Source: Kordiimonas aestuarii (GTDB lineage: Bacteria > Pseudomonadota > Alphaproteobacteria > Sphingomonadales > Kordiimonadaceae). Taken from it: a stretch of 61,044 nt of DNA. Every line of letters starts with the position of its first letter. The first letter of the stretch is position 1. The position numbers were made by a program, and so were the translations under genes. Below are positions 1 through 9,336 of this stretch, one piece after another. Below the pieces are notes generated by a model that had not been told where the DNA came from, ran no database searches, and saw only the letters and a program-made list of their open reading frames with translations. Location of the stretch: NCBI RefSeq assembly GCF_025574465.1, contig NZ_JAOBPP010000007.1:1-61044 (forward strand), read 5' to 3'.

Positions 1-847
1 AAACTCATAAAAGGGATTCCCAAACAGGCGAAGATATGATTCAACGCTTCTCAAATCATTGAGGAGGTTTTGATGCGCCGCCGCCGGTATGAACTGACAG
101 ATTATGAATGGTCGATCATAGAGCCTTTGCTGCCGAACAAGCCGCGCGGGGTGCCTAGGGTGGATGACCGCCGGGTGATCAACGGCATCTTGTGGCGCTT
201 TCGGGCGGGAACGCCGTGGGCAGACATTCCCGAAAGATATGGTCCCTACACCACCTGCTACAACCGGTTTGTCCGCTGGCGCAAGGCCGGGGTGTGGGAC
301 CGACTGTTCGAGGCGGTGAGCAAAGCCCATGACGGTGACATCATTATGATCGACAGCAGCTGTGTCCGTGTGCATCAACAAGGGGCCACGGCAAAAAGGG
401 GGATCAGGACGATGGCTGCATGGGCCGTTCCCGGGGTGGACTGACCACCAAAATCCACGCCCTCGTCGATGCGGATGGTCTGCCGATCAGGCTTTCGCTG
501 ACTGCTGGACAGACCCACGACAGCAAACCGGCCCTTGATCTGATTGAGGACATCAAGGAGGAAGCGATCTTGCTCGCTGACAAAGCCTATGATACCGACG
601 CGCTTCGTGCCTTCACCACAGCGCGCAGAGCTTGGGCCAATATTCCGCCAAAAGCCAACCGCAAGCAGTCCTTTACCTTCAGTAAATGGCTGTACCGACA
701 CCGTAATCTCGTCGAGCGTTTCTTCAATAAGCTCAAGCACTATCGGGGCATTGCAACGCGCTATGACAAAAACCCGGAGAATTTCCTCGCCGCTGTAAAA
801 CTGGCTTCAGTCTGTATCTGGTTGAAAAATTATGAGTCTACGACCTA
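1..847 (+). mobile_element. IS5-family (IS427-like) insertion sequence, left copy
   Basis: Two-frame DDE transposase element. The same 847 bp recurs in inverted orientation at 60198-61044, and the two copies' translated ORFs are identical. The inner end carries ACTCATAA (complement of 829-836), and the outer end carries the same ACTCATAA at 3-10, so these are the terminal inverted repeats. The inner repeat continues about 7-8 bp further outward (GGTCGTAG), so the window edge probably cuts off the last few bases of the outer end and the full element is about 855 bp. The 3-bp CTA at the inner end may be part of the target duplication; the far side is not visible. The transposase reads inward. 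Confidence 0.93.
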
Positions 848-848
848 A
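73..848 (+). CDS. IS5-family DDE transposase, two frames joined by probable -1 frameshift
   Basis: OrfA runs 73-444 and orfB lies in the -1 frame, with its first ATG at 420 and its end at 848. ATG 73 follows a strong GAGGAGG ribosome site at 61-67. The slippery run is A5G5 at 393-402. Slipping back one base there gives the junction KKGDQDDGCMGRSRGG, the usual join in IS427-type transposases. DDE residues are visible: first Asp in IMIDSS (orfA), second Asp in LLADKAYD and Glu in RNLVERFFNKLK (orfB). OrfA holds the N-terminal DNA-binding DUF4096-type region. The TAA stop uses its last base from flanking DNA; in the right copy the same position gives TAG. Frameshifting itself is inferred. Confidence 0.9.
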
Positions 849-850
849 CA

Positions 851-880
851 AAAAAAGGCGCCACATAGGGCGCCTTTTTT
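851..880. terminator. Bidirectional rho-independent terminator downstream of purL
   Basis: GGCGCC stem arms at 857-862 and 869-874 with a 6-nt loop, preceded by an A run and followed by TTTTTT. It lies between the IS copy and the 3' end of purL, so it works leftward for the pur operon and also insulates it from IS read-out. Confidence 0.85.
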
Positions 881-904
881 GTTTCCCGCTTGTCTCTCAC
901 CGCC

Positions 905-3109
905 TTAGCTGGCGTTGGCCATATAAGTGGGCAGCCAGCCTTCGTGCGCTGCCTTGAGGGCGTGCAGGTCAAGGTCTAGCGCGCCGTGGTTGACGGTGAT
1001 GCGTTCGCCGCCGGTTTCACCCAGCACGGTGACCGGGATACCGGCGTCCTTGGCTTCCTTGCGGATTTCCTCAGCCGTGTCGGCGTCGGTTGCGACAAGG
1101 TAACGGGCCTGACTTTCGGAGAACAGGTGTGTGTGCACGGGCAGGTCATCGCCCACCGTCACGTTCACGCCCACGCCGCCAGCCATCGCCATGTCGGCCA
1201 GCGCTGCGATCAGGCCGCCGTCAGAAAGGTCATGACAGGTGGCAACCTGGCCGTTTTCAATCAGCGCACGCACGAAGTCACCATTGCGGCGCTCAAGCGT
1301 GAGGTCCACATGCGGCGGTGCGCCGGCGTCCTCGCCCATAATTTCGCGCTGGTACAGGCTTGCGCCCAGTTCATCCTTCGTTTCGCCGATCAGCACCACG
1401 GTTTGGCCCGCGCCCCCAAAGGCAACGGTGGCCATGCGGGCGCTGTCTTTCATCACACCCACACCGCCGATGGCAGGGGTGGGCAGGATGCCTTTGCCGT
1501 TGGTTTCGTTATAGAGCGACACATTGCCTGAGACGATCGGGTAATCAAGCGCGCGGCAGGCTTCGCCCATGCCTTCAAGGCAACCAACAAATTGGCCCAT
1601 GATGTCCTTGCGCTCAGGGTTGCCGAAGTTCAGGCAGTTGGTGATGGCAAGCGGCAGGGCACCCACGGCGGTGATGTTGCGCCATGTCTCCGCCACGGCC
1701 TGACGGCCGCCCTCAACGGGGTCCGCAAAGCAGTAACGCGGGGTAACGTCGGTGCTGATGGCCAGTGCTTTTTCCGTGCCGTGCACGCGCACAACGGCGG
1801 CGTCGCCACCGGGGCGCTGGATCGTGTCGCCCATGACCATATGGTCATACTGTTCCCATATCCAGCGGCGCGAACACAGGTTCGGCCCGCCGATAAGGTC
1901 CATCGCGGCTTTATTCAGGTCCGCCGGTGCTTTCACACTGATGGCCTGACGCTTTGGCGTATACTCAAACGGGCGTTCATACTCAGGCGCGTCTTCAACA
2001 AGGCTGTTGATCGGCATGTCGCCCACCACTTCGCCGCCGAACTTGAGCGTCAGGTTGCCGGTGTCGGTGATGTGGCCGATGACGGCAAAATCAAGCTCCC
2101 ACTTCTCGAAGATGGCCTTGGCCATGTCTTCGCGGCCGGGTTTGAGCACCATGAGCATACGCTCCTGAGACTCCGAGAGCATCATCTCATAGGGCAGCAT
2201 GTTGGTTTCGCGCTGCGGCACGGTATCAAGGTCCAGCTCAAAACCCACACCGCCCTTGGAAGCCATCTCAACGCTTGAGGAGGTCAGCCCCGCCGCGCCC
2301 ATGTCCTGAATGGCGATAATGGCGTCGGTTGCCATCAGCTCAAGGCAGGCTTCAATCAGCAGTTTTTCGGTGAAGGGGTCACCCACTTGCACGGTAGGGC
2401 GCTTTTCTTCGCTGTCGTCGGTAAACTCGGCCGATGCCATGGTGGCGCCGTGGATACCGTCGCGGCCGGTTTTGGACCCCACGTATACCACAGGGTTGCC
2501 CACACCTGCGGCAGCGCAGTAGAAAATCTTGTCCGCATCGGCAAGGCCAACCGTCATGGCGTTGACGAGGATATTACCGTTATAGGACGGGTCGAAATTG
2601 GTTTCGCCGCCCACGGTGGGCACGCCTACGCAGTTGCCGTACCCGCCAATGCCTTCCACCACACCAGCCACAAGGTGGCGGGTTTTTGGATGGCTTGGCT
2701 CGCCGAACCGGAGCGCGTTCATGTTGGCCACCGGGCGTGCGCCCATGGTGAAGACATCACGCAGAATGCCACCCACACCCGTTGCTGCGCCCTGATAGGG
2801 TTCGATATACGATGGGTGGTTGTGGCTTTCCATTTTGAAGATGGCAGCCTGGCCGTCTCCAATGTCGATCACACCGGCGTTTTCGCCCGGGCCCTGAATA
2901 ACCCATGGGGCTTTGGTTGGCAGTTTCTTGAGGTGAAAGCGTGAGGATTTGTAGGAGCAATGCTCAGACCACATCACGCTATAGATGCCAAGCTCGGTAT
3001 AGTTTGGCTCACGCCCCATCGCACTTTTGATGCGCGCGTATTCTTCCTCGTTCAGGCCATGTTCCTTGACGAGTTCCGGGGTGATTTTAATCTCGTTACC
3101 GTTTTTCAT
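905..3109 (-). CDS. purL: Phosphoribosylformylglycinamidine synthase subunit PurL
   Basis: Converts FGAR to FGAM using ATP and ammonia channelled from PurQ (fourth step of purine synthesis, cytoplasmic). At 734 residues it is the small PurL type that needs separate PurS and PurQ subunits, both encoded just upstream. [10 protein letters not shown] (about residues 48-56, including the catalytic His50) and ESHNHPS (94-100) are conserved PurL motifs. Paired AIRS-type N and C domains follow twice along the chain. ATG 3109 is preceded by GGGGAAAAG. It is last in the leftward purC-purS-purQ-purL operon, 11 bp after purQ, and ends just before the terminator at 851-880. Intact. Confidence 0.98.
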   Translation of the reverse strand: MKNGNEIKITPELVKEHGLNEEEYARIKSAMGREPNYTELGIYSVMWSEHCSYKSSRFHLKKLPTKAPWVIQGPGENAGVIDIGDGQAAIFKMESHNHPSYIEPYQGAATGVGGILRDVFTMGARPVANMNALRFGEPSHPKTRHLVAGVVEGIGGYGNCVGVPTVGGETNFDPSYNGNILVNAMTVGLADADKIFYCAAAGVGNPVVYVGSKTGRDGIHGATMASAEFTDDSEEKRPTVQVGDPFTEKLLIEACLELMATDAIIAIQDMGAAGLTSSSVEMASKGGVGFELDLDTVPQRETNMLPYEMMLSESQERMLMVLKPGREDMAKAIFEKWELDFAVIGHITDTGNLTLKFGGEVVGDMPINSLVEDAPEYERPFEYTPKRQAISVKAPADLNKAAMDLIGGPNLCSRRWIWEQYDHMVMGDTIQRPGGDAAVVRVHGTEKALAISTDVTPRYCFADPVEGGRQAVAETWRNITAVGALPLAITNCLNFGNPERKDIMGQFVGCLEGMGEACRALDYPIVSGNVSLYNETNGKGILPTPAIGGVGVMKDSARMATVAFGGAGQTVVLIGETKDELGASLYQREIMGEDAGAPPHVDLTLERRNGDFVRALIENGQVATCHDLSDGGLIAALADMAMAGGVGVNVTVGDDLPVHTHLFSESQARYLVATDADTAEEIRKEAKDAGIPVTVLGETGGERITVNHGALDLDLHALKAAHEGWLPTYMANAS

Positions 3110-3120
3110 GTCTTTTCCCC

Positions 3121-3783
3121 TTAACCCAGCGTGTTCATGACGGATTCGAACATCTTGCGGCCGTCTGAGCCACCAAGTGGGCTCTCGATCATGCGTTCGG
3201 GGTGGGGCATCATGCCCAGCACATTGCCGCGGGCGTTCATCACGCCGGCAATGCGGCGCTGGGCACCGTTGATGTCTTGCGCATATTTGAACGCGACCTG
3301 GCCTTCACCCTCAAGCCGGTCAAGCGTTTCATCGTCGGCGAAATAGTTGCCGTCGTGGTGCGCGACAGGGATGGTGATCTCTTCCCCTGCCTTGTAGGCG
3401 TTGGTGAACATGCTGTCGGCGTTTTCCACCGTCATCTTCACGTCCTTGCACACAAAGTGGAGGTTTGCGTTGCGCATCAGAGCGCCGGGCAGGAGGCCGG
3501 TTTCTGTCAGGATCTGGAAGCCATTGCACACTCCGAAGGTGGGCACGCCGTCTTCCGCGCGTTTGACAACTTCTTTCATCACGTGGCTGCGCGCGCTCAT
3601 GGCGCCGCAACGCAGATAGTCGCCGTACGAAAAACCGCCGGGCAGCGCGATGAAATCGACCTTGTCGAAGTCATAGTCCTGATGCCAGACCATGAGTGGC
3701 TTTTGCCCGGTGATTTTCTCAAGGGCGACAGCCATATCCCGGTCACAGTTGGAGCCGGGGAAAACGATAACCGCGGATTTCAT
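3121..3783 (-). CDS. purQ: Phosphoribosylformylglycinamidine synthase glutaminase subunit PurQ
   Basis: Class I glutamine amidotransferase that supplies ammonia to PurL. The chosen start (ATG 3783, protein [14 protein letters not shown]) gives 220 residues, the usual length. A longer open frame reaches into purS but has no family support. The nucleophile Cys86 is in FGVCNGFQ, and the catalytic His/Glu lie in the PHPERM motif near the C-terminus. It starts 5 bp after the purS stop, so the two genes are almost certainly co-translated. Confidence 0.97.
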   Translation of the reverse strand: MKSAVIVFPGSNCDRDMAVALEKITGQKPLMVWHQDYDFDKVDFIALPGGFSYGDYLRCGAMSARSHVMKEVVKRAEDGVPTFGVCNGFQILTETGLLPGALMRNANLHFVCKDVKMTVENADSMFTNAYKAGEEITIPVAHHDGNYFADDETLDRLEGEGQVAFKYAQDINGAQRRIAGVMNARGNVLGMMPHPERMIESPLGGSDGRKMFESVMNTLG

Positions 3784-3788
3784 CAGCT

Positions 3789-4028
3789 CTACTCCAGCTC
3801 GATGGAGTAATTTTCGATCACCGTGTTCGCAAGCAACTTGCGGCACATCTCGTCGACGTTGGCCTCGGCTTTCGCGCGGTCGGTCTCTGATAGCTCAAGC
3901 TCGATAAACTTGCCCTGGCGGGCTTCGTCGACACCTTCAAATCCCATATTGGAAAGGGCATGCTCAATGGCTTTGCCTTGGGGGTCCAGAACGCCGTTTT
4001 TAAGGGTGACAAAGATACGGGCTTTCAT
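3789..4028 (-). CDS. purS: Phosphoribosylformylglycinamidine synthase subunit PurS
   Basis: Small (79 aa) structural subunit that bridges PurL and PurQ. The N-terminal [20 protein letters not shown] is typical of PurS. ATG 4028 is preferred because the family begins at this motif; an in-frame GTG at 4037 sits behind a better purine-rich ribosome site (GAGAAGAAA) and would add three residues. It lies 78 bp downstream of purC in the same operon. Its presence explains the small PurL. Confidence 0.96.
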   Translation of the reverse strand: MKARIFVTLKNGVLDPQGKAIEHALSNMGFEGVDEARQGKFIELELSETDRAKAEANVDEMCRKLLANTVIENYSIELE

Positions 4029-4106
4029 GGGGCTCACTTTCTTCTCAAGTCAATTTCGCCTGATAGGCATTGGTGATGGGCGATATAAAAACTGAGACCA
4101 GAAGCG

Positions 4107-4877
4107 TTACTTCTGGTCCTTGTTGCGGTGGTCTGCAAATTCGGTGATGTCGGCGGAGGGCAGGATACCAAGACGGCGGGCGACTTCCTGATAAGCTTCC
4201 ATCTCACCACCGAGGTCACGGCGGAAACGGTCTTTGTCCATTTTTTCGCCGGTTTCCATGTCCCACAGGCGACATCCGTCCGGGCTGATCTCGTCCGCGA
4301 GGATGGTGATGCAGTCGTCGCCTTCATAAAGACGGCCGAATTCGAGCTTGAAATCCACCAGTTTGATGCCGATGCCGGCAAAAAGGCCGGATAGGAAATC
4401 ATTGATGCGGAACGCATAATGGGTCATTTCCTCAAGCTCAAGCTCATTGGCCCAACCGAAGGTGAGGATATGTTCCTCCGCGATCAGCGGATCGCCAAGT
4501 TCATCCGACTTGAAACAGAATTCAATCAGTGGGCGGGGCAGGTGAGTGCCTTCCTCGATGCCGAGGCGGCTTGAGATGCTGCCAGCCGCGATATTGCGGA
4601 CGATGACTTCAACCGGAATGATCTCAACCGCTTTGACCAGCTGTTCCCGCATGGAGAGACGCTCGATAAAATGGTTGGGGATGCCGATGTCATTCAGGGC
4701 AGTGAAAATATATTCAGAGATATGGTTGTTCACCACGCCCTTGCCTTGCAGGGTGCCCTTTTTCTGGGCATTGAAGGCCGTAGCGTCATCTTTGAAATAT
4801 TGAATGATAGTTCCTGGCTCGGGCCCTTCGAAAAGTACTTTGGCCTTGCCTTCATAAAGCTTGTTGCGGCGGGACAT
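4107..4877 (-). CDS. purC: Phosphoribosylaminoimidazole-succinocarboxamide synthase (SAICAR synthetase)
   Basis: Joins CAIR and aspartate with ATP to give SAICAR. The start [16 protein letters not shown] (ATG 4877) follows GAGGAAGAGG and gives 256 residues, a normal PurC length. An upstream open extension of 45 codons lacks similarity and is rejected. Conserved blocks include YEGKAK, the substrate-loop region around [12 protein letters not shown], and [10 protein letters not shown]. First gene of the leftward pur operon, divergent from the ATPase-inhibitor gene across a 211-bp spacer. Confidence 0.98.
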   Translation of the reverse strand: MSRRNKLYEGKAKVLFEGPEPGTIIQYFKDDATAFNAQKKGTLQGKGVVNNHISEYIFTALNDIGIPNHFIERLSMREQLVKAVEIIPVEVIVRNIAAGSISSRLGIEEGTHLPRPLIEFCFKSDELGDPLIAEEHILTFGWANELELEEMTHYAFRINDFLSGLFAGIGIKLVDFKLEFGRLYEGDDCITILADEISPDGCRLWDMETGEKMDKDRFRRDLGGEMEAYQEVARRLGILPSADITEFADHRNKDQK

Positions 4878-5015
4878 ATATTGCCTCTTCCTCAGCTTGA
4901 GGGATGTCAGTGGGTTGCGCGGGCGCGAACATAACCGAGAAGGTGCGCCGCGACAATCTTTCTGTAATAATTTGCAATAAGTTTTGTTTACGCTATGGAA
5001 ATGAGCAAGCAAACA

Positions 5016-5065
5016 CCCTTAATAAAGGGAATGCTATTGTGTTTCAGCGAGATCTCACAGTGAGA
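5016..5065. promoter_or_regulatory. Two small inverted repeats in the purC / ATPase-inhibitor spacer
   Basis: CCCTT-AATA-AAGGG lies at 5016-5029 and TCTCAC-A-GTGAGA at 5053-5065, just before the ribosome site of the rightward gene. They could be operators or leader hairpins for that gene. No PurR-type box is recognisable, and no confident -10/-35 pair was found in the spacer. Confidence 0.3.
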
Positions 5066-5088
5066 CTCGGACAGGAGGAAGTAAAGCC

Positions 5089-5412
5089 ATGACCACTTTT
5101 GACGGTCGCGAGAAAGCGTTTGAAGACAAGTTTGCCCATGATGAGGCGATGATGTTCAAGGCGCGGGCACGCCGGAACCGGCTGCTTGGCGAATGGCTCG
5201 CCGGGGAACTTGGCCTCGCGGGTGAGGATGTGAAAGCCTATGCTGCGTCTGTCGTGAAAGCTGACCTTGAAGAAGACGGCGATGAAGATGTGATCCGCAA
5301 GGTGATGAAGGATATTCAAGCCAAAGGCGTGGACATCTCCCGCCACCGGGTTGAGAAGCACCTTGACGAGATGCTGGCACAGGCCAAAGTACAGTTGATG
5401 AGCGAAGTTTAG
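5089..5412 (+). CDS. F1-ATPase inhibitory zeta subunit family protein (DUF1476)
   Basis: Small (107 aa), helical, highly charged cytoplasmic protein of the DUF1476 family found in alphaproteobacteria. The Paracoccus denitrificans member is the zeta inhibitor that stops F1FO-ATPase running in the hydrolytic direction. The N-terminal MTTFDGREKAFEDKFAHD segment, which carries the inhibitory helix in the family, and the central RARRNRLLGEWLA block are present. ATG 5089 follows a strong GGAGGAAG. It is monocistronic, with a terminator directly behind. Function is assigned by family; nothing here shows inhibition directly. Confidence 0.92.
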   Translation: MTTFDGREKAFEDKFAHDEAMMFKARARRNRLLGEWLAGELGLAGEDVKAYAASVVKADLEEDGDEDVIRKVMKDIQAKGVDISRHRVEKHLDEMLAQAKVQLMSEV

Positions 5413-5434
5413 TCGCTTCAGCGGCGGGAAAAGG

Positions 5435-5462
5435 AAAACGGGGCTTTTGGCCCCGTTTTTTT
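5435..5462 (+). terminator. Rho-independent terminator after the zeta-type gene
   Basis: CGGGGC (5439-5444), TTTTG loop, GCCCCG (5450-5455), then a T run to 5462. A run of A precedes the stem, so it may also stop leftward transcription. Confidence 0.88.
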
Positions 5463-5485
5463 ATGCTTGCACGATATTTTCATGC

Positions 5486-6100
5486 TTACGCGATGGCAGC
5501 GTGCCGCTTCCTGCGCTCACGCCGTGCGATGAGGGCAAGGCCCGGCAGCAGCAGGAGTGCACTTAGCGGTTCCGGCACGCTTGAAGGCGGTACGGTTGGT
5601 GTTATAGGCCCTTCGGCTACAGTGAAATATCCTGACCAGCTCCAGTCGCTCGAGCCGCCTTGTGCATAACCGCCGCCCGGTAGCGCAATGGTGTCACCGT
5701 AGGAAATAACATGCAGGCCAATAAAATAGGTCCCTGCGGTATTGATTACGTTGCTTCCGCCAGTGGCTATGGTTTTTTGCAGGTTCGGTGCTACCTGGCC
5801 CTGATGATAGGTGTATTGTGCGAGCCATTCGTCGTAATTGTACTGGGTGTTACGGCGAAGGATGAACCACTCGATCCCAAATTTGTTGGTGCTCGGCAGG
5901 TCACAGATAGAATAGCCGGCAAACGAAGAGCCACAAGCGTCGAGGATGATGTTGCTCCCAAGCGATACAGGTGAGTAGGTACCCGCATCGGCAATGGTTT
6001 GACCGTTTGGATAGGTCGCGCTTGCGCCGACTGACATCGCAGTCAGCAATCCTAGAGCCAGTCCAACTGAAGCCAATTTTCTGATGAAGAAATTGACCAT
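5486..6100 (-). CDS. PEP-CTERM surface protein, paralogue of the next gene
   Basis: Exported protein of 204 residues from ATG 6100 (ribosome site GAAGGA). A signal peptide covers roughly residues 1-29, ending ASA-TYP. The C-terminus is a textbook PEP-CTERM tripartite signal: VPEP, a hydrophobic segment, then the basic cluster RRERRKR, which is recognised by an exosortase. The mature part has AGTYSPVSLGSNI and two cysteines spaced CGSSFAGYSIC. All three features recur in the neighbouring paralogue 25 bp upstream, so the pair looks like a tandem duplication in one transcript. No catalytic motif is seen; function unknown. Confidence 0.85.
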   Translation of the reverse strand: MVNFFIRKLASVGLALGLLTAMSVGASATYPNGQTIADAGTYSPVSLGSNIILDACGSSFAGYSICDLPSTNKFGIEWFILRRNTQYNYDEWLAQYTYHQGQVAPNLQKTIATGGSNVINTAGTYFIGLHVISYGDTIALPGGGYAQGGSSDWSWSGYFTVAEGPITPTVPPSSVPEPLSALLLLPGLALIARRERRKRHAAIA

Positions 6101-6125
6101 GATTATATCCTTCAAAAAGCCTGTA

Positions 6126-6782
6126 TCAGGCAGCCATGGTTTTGGCGTTAGCCCGCCGACGGCGCTCACGCCGTGCAATCAGGATAAAGCCGGGTAGTAG
6201 CATCAGCGCAGCCATTGGCTCCGGGACAGGAGTATAAACTTCGCTGACTGCAAAAGTGTTGGAAAATCCGCCACTTGTATTTGTGGAGCCATCATAGGCG
6301 AGATCCGTATCGTTGCCGGTTGCGCCATAACTGCCGTAAGGCAGTGGAACATAGGTGTCACCGGCAACCGCGACGTATAGGCCGATCAGATAGTTTCCGA
6401 CGTCACTGAAAAATGTACCGGTACCGGTACTGACAGTCGTCTCAAGCCCGTTGGCGACGTTGCTGCCTTCATACCATGACAGAATTTGATAGCTGTCTTC
6501 GCTGTAGGCGACCCATCCCAGCGTAAAGTCCTGCAGATTGCTGAGGTCACAGATCGAATAGCTTTCCGACGACCCGTCCGCTCGGTGGAAAGTGGAGCCG
6601 CAGGCGTTCAAGTTGATATCGTCACCAAGCGAAATAGGTCCATACGTACCGGGATCGGCAAGGACGTCGAAGTAATTGTAATTGTAGGTGGCAGCCGCAC
6701 TGAAGGATATACCCACGCCAAATGCTGACACGAGTCCAACCCTTACAAGTGAACGACAAATCTTCAAGTACTTCTTAACCAT
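6126..6782 (-). CDS. PEP-CTERM surface protein, first of a tandem pair
   Basis: About 218 residues from ATG 6782, preceded by AAGGTTAGG; an in-frame ATG at 6797 would add five residues. Signal peptide to about residue 31 (AAA-TYN). The body shares with its downstream paralogue the block GTYGPISLGDDINLNACGS and the pair of cysteines before SICDL, here with a 7-residue insertion. The C-terminus is VPEP, a hydrophobic helix, then RRERRRR. Probably sorted by an exosortase and displayed on the surface or released into the matrix. It is divergent from a PrsT-like lipoprotein gene, which belongs to the same system. No enzyme motif seen. Confidence 0.85.
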   Translation of the reverse strand: MVKKYLKICRSLVRVGLVSAFGVGISFSAAATYNYNYFDVLADPGTYGPISLGDDINLNACGSTFHRADGSSESYSICDLSNLQDFTLGWVAYSEDSYQILSWYEGSNVANGLETTVSTGTGTFFSDVGNYLIGLYVAVAGDTYVPLPYGSYGATGNDTDLAYDGSTNTSGGFSNTFAVSEVYTPVPEPMAALMLLPGFILIARRERRRRANAKTMAA

Positions 6783-6974
6783 CGACCTAACCTTCATTCA
6801 ACCCAAACAAGCCGCCCCTCGGCTACTTTATGTTTGTATCCACCTGTTTGTATCCGCTATTGCTGAGCGAGAATTCTAGCCAGCATTGAGTTGACAAATA
6901 TTGCATATAAATCAAAATCGCGAAATATTCGTGTAAAATTTTATTAAAATAGAAGAATTCTGGGCGGGAGGAAA

Positions 6975-6990
6975 AGCTCAAGGCTTGCCA
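6975..6990 (-). promoter_or_regulatory. Possible sigma-54 (-24/-12) promoter for the PEP-CTERM pair
   Basis: On the minus strand the sequence reads TGGCAAGCCTTGAGCT. The -24 half TGGCA-G matches, and the invariant GC of the -12 half is at the right distance, but TT of TTGC is replaced. The predicted start near 6964 would leave a leader of about 180 nt. The rest of the 341-bp spacer 6783-7123 shows only an 11-bp direct repeat (TGTTTGTATCC, around 6830-6860) and no other clear signal. Confidence 0.3.
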
Positions 6991-7123
6991 TTGTCGGGTT
7001 TGACAAGGCATAGTTGCGACGTATTGCTGCCAAAGCTTGTTGCTGGGGCGCTGTACCTCGCCAGCGGGGGTGACGTTCAGCAAAGGCGAACGCCGCGCGC
7101 CGCGATCAGTTACGGGGGAACTC

Positions 7124-9262
7124 ATGAGATTTATTATTAAACCGGCTTTGATTGCATCGTTCGGATTGCTTGCCGCGTGTGGTGGTTCGGAAGAGGAAGA
7201 AGCCGAGAAAATCGACTATGCATCATTTGATGACAAGGCGGTGCAGCAGTTGGTTGATGACGGTGAGTATCAGAAGGCACTTGAGGTCATTAAGGCGCAG
7301 GACGAGCTTGAAATCTCCGACAAAACCGATTTCCTGACGGCGGCGGACATCTACCTGAACTTGCTTGATGGCGTGGCTGCGGAAGTGGCGATTGAAGACG
7401 CGCGCGAGGCCGGTGCCTCGGATGGCGAGATTCTGCTAAAACTCAGCCGGGCGCTGCTGCTGCAGCAAAAATTCAAAAAGGCCGACGAAATTTTGAACGA
7501 CACTTCATTTGAAGGGGAGGAAAAATTCCAGGCCCTTTTGTTGCGCGGGGACATTGCACAACAAAAGCAGGACATACAGGGCGCGCGGTACTTCTATAGG
7601 CTGGCAATTGAAGAGAAGCCTGAGGATTTTCGTGGCTATCTCGGCATGGCGCTCCTGTCTCTGAACCAGGGGCAGTTGACGGAAGCCAATGCGTTTGCCG
7701 ACGAAGCAGCGTCCCGCGTTGAGGATGATCCTATTGTTCAATACGTAAAAGGGGCGGTGGCCAGATATGAGCGCCGTACCGAGGATGCCGAGAAGCATCT
7801 GCTGAAAGCGGTTGACCTTCATAGTGGTAACATGCTCGCCTATTTTGAACTGATCGGCATGTATATAGAAACCGGTCAACTGGAAAAAGCGCAGGAACAA
7901 CTGGATTCTGTGTATGCGCTGGTGCCCAATAACCCGATGGCACAGTATTTTAACGCCCTCATTCTGGCCGTTGAAGGCAAGACCCAGGAAGCAGAGTATA
8001 TGCTTTTGCGGACCGGTGACTTCACGCGCACGTTTCCACCTGCGGCACGAACATACGGGCATATTGCCTTTGAACTTGGTAAATATTCCACGGCGCAGCC
8101 CTATCTTGAGCGGTTTTTGTCCCAGGCGCCGGCCGATCGTTCCACCCGCCTCAAACTCGCCGAGTGTCTGACACGCCGAGGGCAGTCAGCGCGGGCGTTG
8201 CTGTACCTTGAACCTCTCATTGGTGAGGGTAGTGAGGACATAGAAGGGCTTTTGCAAGCCGCAGCGGCAAACGGGGCGCAGGGGAACATTGTAGAGACAC
8301 GCACCTACATTGAACGGGCCAATGAGATTGCCAAGGCTGCGGAGGATATGGATCAGAACCTGATCGCCCAGCTCGGCCAGCGGCTTGCGCTGACGCGTTT
8401 TATCAGCGGGGACGAGGTCGGTGCGATAGCCGAACTTCAAGCGCTCTACTCCAATGCGGAAGGCGACGCGGAAAGCCTGACCTTGCTGGCAAACATGCAG
8501 ATGGAAAACGGTGACCTTTCAGGAGCAGTGGCTACGGCCAAACGCATTCTTGAGGTTGAGCCGGACAGCGCCGTCGGAAATAATCTGCTGGGGGCGGTGG
8601 CCTACCGGCATCGTGAAATTGACGCTGCCATGACCTTTTATAACAAGGCGCTGGAGCAGAACCCCGATTATCAGTCAGCGCTTAAAAATCGCGGGCTGGC
8701 CAACCTGACGGCAAACAAGTTCGAGGCCGCAAAAAAAGACTTTGAGGCAGTCCTCAGCAAAGGGGCGGAGGATGCCCAGGTCCATGCCATGTTGGGGCGT
8801 GCATATCTGGAACTGGGAAATGGTAAAGACGCAGCAACACACCTGAAGCAGGCGGAGGCGATCATCCCGGAATCCGCGATTATCTCCACTGATCTGGCTG
8901 AAGCGCTGACGCTTTCGGGGTTGCGCTCGTCCGGCATCACGCAGGCTCAAAAGGCAAAACGTCTGGCCAAGGCCGATGAAAACCTGATGCAGTATATCGA
9001 CGACCTCATCGTCAAGTGGCAGAAAGAAGAGCTTCAGGCTCAAAAAGACGCTGAGGCGGAGCGCGAAAAGCGCCGCGAAGAGCTGGCGAAGAAGCGCGAG
9101 GAAATGGAAAAGGCACGTCGCGCTCTCATCGAAGACGGCAGTCTTAAAGACAAGGAAACGCCGCCGCCCGAAGGTGCTGACGAGCCAAAGAATGAAGGCG
9201 ATCCGGATGAGGGTGAAGCAGAAGGTGACGCAGAGGATGGCACGCCAGGTCTGCGATCTTAA
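7124..9262 (+). CDS. prsT: PrsT-like TPR-repeat lipoprotein of the PEP-CTERM system
   Basis: Lipoprotein of 712 residues: signal peptide with lipobox LLAAC, Cys at about residue 19, then acidic GGSEEEEAEK. From residue 40 to 630 it is built of consecutive tetratricopeptide repeats. The tail is a charged coiled coil (lysine/glutamate-rich, about 630-680) and a low-complexity acidic end. Length, lipobox and repeat content match PrsT, the periplasm-facing TPR lipoprotein that accompanies exosortase/PEP-CTERM loci. ATG 7124 is chosen because GGGGGAA lies 5-10 bases before it; the open frame upstream is shadow. Facing two PEP-CTERM substrate genes supports the call. No exosortase, PrsK or PrsR gene is in the window. 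Confidence 0.85.
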   Translation: MRFIIKPALIASFGLLAACGGSEEEEAEKIDYASFDDKAVQQLVDDGEYQKALEVIKAQDELEISDKTDFLTAADIYLNLLDGVAAEVAIEDAREAGASDGEILLKLSRALLLQQKFKKADEILNDTSFEGEEKFQALLLRGDIAQQKQDIQGARYFYRLAIEEKPEDFRGYLGMALLSLNQGQLTEANAFADEAASRVEDDPIVQYVKGAVARYERRTEDAEKHLLKAVDLHSGNMLAYFELIGMYIETGQLEKAQEQLDSVYALVPNNPMAQYFNALILAVEGKTQEAEYMLLRTGDFTRTFPPAARTYGHIAFELGKYSTAQPYLERFLSQAPADRSTRLKLAECLTRRGQSARALLYLEPLIGEGSEDIEGLLQAAAANGAQGNIVETRTYIERANEIAKAAEDMDQNLIAQLGQRLALTRFISGDEVGAIAELQALYSNAEGDAESLTLLANMQMENGDLSGAVATAKRILEVEPDSAVGNNLLGAVAYRHREIDAAMTFYNKALEQNPDYQSALKNRGLANLTANKFEAAKKDFEAVLSKGAEDAQVHAMLGRAYLELGNGKDAATHLKQAEAIIPESAIISTDLAEALTLSGLRSSGITQAQKAKRLAKADENLMQYIDDLIVKWQKEELQAQKDAEAEREKRREELAKKREEMEKARRALIEDGSLKDKETPPPEGADEPKNEGDPDEGEAEGDAEDGTPGLRS

Positions 9263-9336
9263 GTGCCCCGGTGATCTGGTTTAAGGGGGGAGGCCGGCAG
9301 ACAGACCTTCCCAATTTTTTCTGACATAGGGTGATT

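Noticed and set aside
986..2944. Long open frames antisense to purL
   Set aside because: Shadows of a strongly coding gene with high third-position GC; no ribosome sites, and products unlike any family.
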